A stretch of DNA of 64,000 nt from Emticicia agri (GTDB lineage: Bacteria > Bacteroidota > Bacteroidia > Cytophagales > Spirosomataceae), in assembly GCA_945860265.1 (NCBI GenBank), contig CAMAQF010000003.1:28470-92469 (forward strand), in the 5' to 3' direction. This document shows, one piece after another, positions 61,432 to 64,000 of the stretch; within the stretch, counting starts at the first letter, position 1; each line of letters opens with the position of its first letter. The notes below the pieces were generated by a model. That model was not told the DNA's origin. It searched no databases and was given only the letters and a program-made list of their open reading frames with translations. A program made the translations under genes and the position numbers.

Positions 61432-62823
61432 ATGAACAACTTTATAAAACCAACAGGCGACCCATTCATTGATGTTGGGGGCTATGTTATTCAACATTTA
61501 GAAGAGCGTTTCCCTGATAAGAACATTTTTGAACTCATTGAATATGCTACAAATGTATATGTAAAGCAATGGGGAGGAAAACTCCATACCTATTTTTTGA
61601 ATTCAACAATTACGCAACCTGCTTATGATGCAGAGAAGAAAATTGCTGAAACGTTAAAATACTATCGAGGCATAATTGAGGAAACAAATACTGAGTTTAA
61701 AACTGGCTATTGCAGAATTGTTGGCTCAGAAACTAAACTTTATATAGCGGGAAGAAGTAACCACATGATGTCAGCCTCTGGGGCATTCATTAATTTCCAT
61801 AGTGCCTATGAAAGCGGCCTATATTTATCTAAAGAAGCACTAATTAGAACCTTTTTTGTACCGTTGGGAGTATGTTTTGTAGGAGATAAAATAGCTTTAC
61901 TTCAAAGTAATTTTGATAAAGTGAGTAGCTATTTAGTCGCTGGAAATGTAACTAATAATTTAAAAAATATTGCTTCGGGTATTGCTGAAGGTACTTTAAA
62001 ATCTGAATTTGGAATTATTTCAAATGCCTTATTTGGTTATGCGGACTCTTGTTTAAGCAATCTTGCGATTGCAATTGAGGACGATGATGACGAAATTGCT
62101 TTGAAGGATGTTCAGCTAAATATGTATCATTTTACAAATTTTGGGGCAAGCCCTGATATTGAATTACATACATTTTCTAATCTTTTATTTAAATTTTATG
62201 CACACTGCAAAAAGAATTATTCAAAAGAATGGAATGCTTTTGTAAATCAACATTATAAATATTCAAAATTTAAGGATGCCCAATTTGATGAGCAAAGCCA
62301 AGAGTGGTACAATACAAAAGAGCGACTTTCTTATTTAGATTATAAAGTTTGGAATAACCCAATTTTGAATAAATTGATTAAGAATATTTCAATTATCAGT
62401 CACCTTTGTAAATGGAGTAAAAAGCACAAATTTAGCTTTAATATTGTCGAAATATATTGCATAAATATCTTAAAAATGGAAAAATATACAATTCAAAAGA
62501 TTAAAGAATTGGCAGATTTTATCTTGAATGATAAATCTGATGACCAAATAAAAAAATCAGTTGTTCGATTGAATGGCTTAAAAAGTAGTGGAGAGTTTAG
62601 AGCCTATTTAATCAAGTTAATTAAAAATAATTACGAAGCAAAAAATCCAAATCCACTCATTACATTGGAAGATTATGTCTTTTATCTCTTCCCAGATGGT
62701 ACGTTTTGGAAAGACACAAGAGATTTATTACTAATTGCTATCTATCAAAAACTGCATGAGTCAAACTTAGTCATTGCAGATTTGAGTAGCGATGAAGATG
62801 AAGAAAACTACGAAACAGAATAA
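61432..62823 (+). CDS. cas8b1: Type I-B CRISPR-associated Cas8b1/Cst1-like large subunit
   Basis: The ATG at 61432 gives a 463-residue protein starting MNNFIKPTGDPFIDVGGYVI, which resembles the TGNPFVDAG opening of Cst1/Cas8b1. Its place directly before cas7 and cas5 fits the large subunit of a type I-B effector. The CxxC pairs that gave the Cst1 family its name (zinc-ribbon type) are absent; only isolated cysteines such as GYCRIVG are present. Most of the C-terminal half is poorly conserved by eye. Assignment rests on the N-terminus and gene order. Confidence 0.75.
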   Translation: MNNFIKPTGDPFIDVGGYVIQHLEERFPDKNIFELIEYATNVYVKQWGGKLHTYFLNSTITQPAYDAEKKIAETLKYYRGIIEETNTEFKTGYCRIVGSETKLYIAGRSNHMMSASGAFINFHSAYESGLYLSKEALIRTFFVPLGVCFVGDKIALLQSNFDKVSSYLVAGNVTNNLKNIASGIAEGTLKSEFGIISNALFGYADSCLSNLAIAIEDDDDEIALKDVQLNMYHFTNFGASPDIELHTFSNLLFKFYAHCKKNYSKEWNAFVNQHYKYSKFKDAQFDEQSQEWYNTKERLSYLDYKVWNNPILNKLIKNISIISHLCKWSKKHKFSFNIVEIYCINILKMEKYTIQKIKELADFILNDKSDDQIKKSVVRLNGLKSSGEFRAYLIKLIKNNYEAKNPNPLITLEDYVFYLFPDGTFWKDTRDLLLIAIYQKLHESNLVIADLSSDEDEENYETE

Positions 62824-62847
62824 AAACAATTAAATAAGATACACAAA

Positions 62848-63933
62848 ATGGAATTACTAAAAACACAGGGTTTTGTACTAATTGATGTAGATGTTGTAGC
62901 TCTCAATAACGCTGGTGCAAGTACAACAACAAACTTTGATAATGGGGTTGCAACAAAAACAATTACCAAAAATGGTAAAAAATACGCTTATGTGTCAGGA
63001 CAAGCATGGCGTTATTGGTGGAGAGATACCTTAAAGAAAGATTTCGGATGGGATTTATCTCCAATTACGAGAGAAAGTAAGATTGCATTTACTGATGCAA
63101 ATCCTTTAAAATATGCCGATGATGATGTTTTTGGCTACATGAAGGCTGCCAAAGATGTAATTTTGAAAGAAGATGGTACTCCTGAGTTAGATTCTAAAGG
63201 CAAAGAGAAAAAAGAAGACGTTACTGTTACTCGTGTTTCGCCTTTAAAAAACTCGGTCTTAGTGTCTGTTGCAAGTACATCAACTGTTGAAAATTGGTCG
63301 AGTATGGCACGCCAAGAAGGTGACTCTGTGCCTTATAGCAAAGAAGAATACAGTGCTATAATGAAAGGAATGTTTTCGATAGATTTGGCACAAGTTGGCA
63401 CGTTTGCAACTTATAACAAAACAGGTTTCAAAAATCTAACATTAAAACTGCAAGAAGAAGCCGTTTCAAATGGTTGTGCATTATTAGATGACCCATTTGT
63501 AAAAGATGCTAAAGGTATTGCCAAAAAGTTAGTACAGTTACCTTCGAAACTTAGACAAAAACGAGCTATTGACACTATCAAAGCTCTAAAAACTATTTCG
63601 GGCGGAGCAATGCAAACAAATAATATGGCAGACGTTACGCCCAAATTTATCATTTTAGCAACAACAAATAGCGGAAATCACCCATTCTCGCACATCGCCA
63701 AAGGTGAAGGTTTGTATAATAACGTTGCTGTTTTAAGCATCGAAGCAATAAAAGATGTATTGGAAGACTACAAAGACCAAATCAAAGGTCAAGTTTTTAT
63801 AGGTAAACGTGCTGGATTTATGGACGAAATTGATGCAGACTTACAAACGTTGACTTCTGAAAATGTTATTATTTCTTCGGTGAATCAAGCAATTGATGGA
63901 TATTGCACACAGTTGGAAAATCAAATTGTTTGA
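62848..63933 (+). CDS. cas7: CRISPR-associated backbone protein Cas7 (type I-B, Cst2/DevR family)
   Basis: This 361-residue protein forms the crRNA-binding backbone of Cascade. GFVLIDVDVVALNNAGASTT, the YAYVSGQAWRYWWRDTL segment (family SGQAxRxxxR) and PKFIILATTNSGNHPFSH are characteristic of Cst2/DevR. It starts 24 bp after cas8b1 and ends 2 bp before cas5, so these genes form one operon. Confidence 0.92.
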   Translation: MELLKTQGFVLIDVDVVALNNAGASTTTNFDNGVATKTITKNGKKYAYVSGQAWRYWWRDTLKKDFGWDLSPITRESKIAFTDANPLKYADDDVFGYMKAAKDVILKEDGTPELDSKGKEKKEDVTVTRVSPLKNSVLVSVASTSTVENWSSMARQEGDSVPYSKEEYSAIMKGMFSIDLAQVGTFATYNKTGFKNLTLKLQEEAVSNGCALLDDPFVKDAKGIAKKLVQLPSKLRQKRAIDTIKALKTISGGAMQTNNMADVTPKFIILATTNSGNHPFSHIAKGEGLYNNVAVLSIEAIKDVLEDYKDQIKGQVFIGKRAGFMDEIDADLQTLTSENVIISSVNQAIDGYCTQLENQIV

Positions 63934-63935
63934 TT

Positions 63936-64000
63936 ATGAAATGCTATAAAATAGAAATTTCGGGTTGGACGGCCAGTTTTAGGTATCCCAACTTAATTAG
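63936..64000 (+). CDS. cas5: Cas5 N-terminus (truncated by window end)
   Basis: The first 21 codons encode MKCYKIEISGWTASFRYPNL then I, matching the start of type I-B Cas5 (RIEISGWTASFRYP). It begins 2 bp after cas7. Only this fragment is visible; the rest of the gene and probably cas3, cas4, cas1 and cas2 lie beyond the window. Confidence 0.85.
   Translation, partial: MKCYKIEISGWTASFRYPNLI

Overview
The window looks like chromosome of a Bacteroidota, probably a Cytophagales-type environmental bacterium. The base composition is AT-rich. There is a SusC/SusD pair, large TonB-dependent receptors ending in an aromatic residue, TATATTTG-type -7 promoter boxes, and a Bacteroidota-style error-prone DnaE/DinB/S24 cassette. 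The phylum call rests on gene content and promoter style; the genus is not determined. No rRNA, tRNA, intact insertion sequence or CRISPR array was found.

Region 1 (1-17.4 kb) is an outer-membrane phosphorus-scavenging region. TonB-dependent receptors (one with a SusD partner) alternate with secreted two-domain proteins that carry an N-terminal YVTN/YncE beta-propeller and a C-terminal PF04185-like phosphoesterase. A choice-of-anchor-I lipoprotein closes the run. Stem-loops separate most of these genes, and a 113-bp long inverted repeat lies at 10704-10816.

Region 2 (17.5-37.6 kb) is a phosphonate region. A leftward operon (EEP phosphoesterase, pyridoxal-kinase-like protein, PhnN) diverges from a rightward operon phnG-H-I-J-K-L-M, 2H phosphoesterase, hexapeptide transferase, phnD-D-C-E-E and a YncE-phosphoesterase. 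A further YncE-phosphoesterase lies downstream in convergent orientation. Pho-box-like repeats sit between the divergent operons. phnP is absent from the window; the 2H phosphoesterase is the best stand-in. Most strikingly, PhnJ keeps the whole fold but has lost three of the four C-terminal cysteines that form the iron-sulphur/radical site in the characterised enzyme, and PhnK shows a similar CxxTG motif. This is the strongest candidate for an undescribed variant system.

Region 3 (38.2-52.4 kb) is an arabinoxylan/arabinose region: a GH95 remnant, two GH43 enzymes (one frameshifted), an SGNH acetyl esterase, an alpha/beta hydrolase, an esterase remnant, two esterase-D-type enzymes (one with two catalytic domains), GH51 arabinofuranosidase, araB and araD. 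A PIN-type toxin-antitoxin pair sits between araB and araD, and araA is missing. A 14-bp palindromic repeat array lies just upstream of the araB promoter, with a degenerate copy at the left edge of the cluster.

Region 4 (52.4-58.3 kb) is an SOS/mutagenesis block: DnaE2-like polymerase, DinB, a divergent LexA-like S24 repressor and an SRAP (YedK/HMCES) protein. Region 5 (58.4 kb to the end) is the start of a type I-B CRISPR-Cas locus: cas6, a WYL regulator, a candidate small structured RNA, an antisense DUF3800 gene, cas8b1, cas7 and the first codons of cas5.
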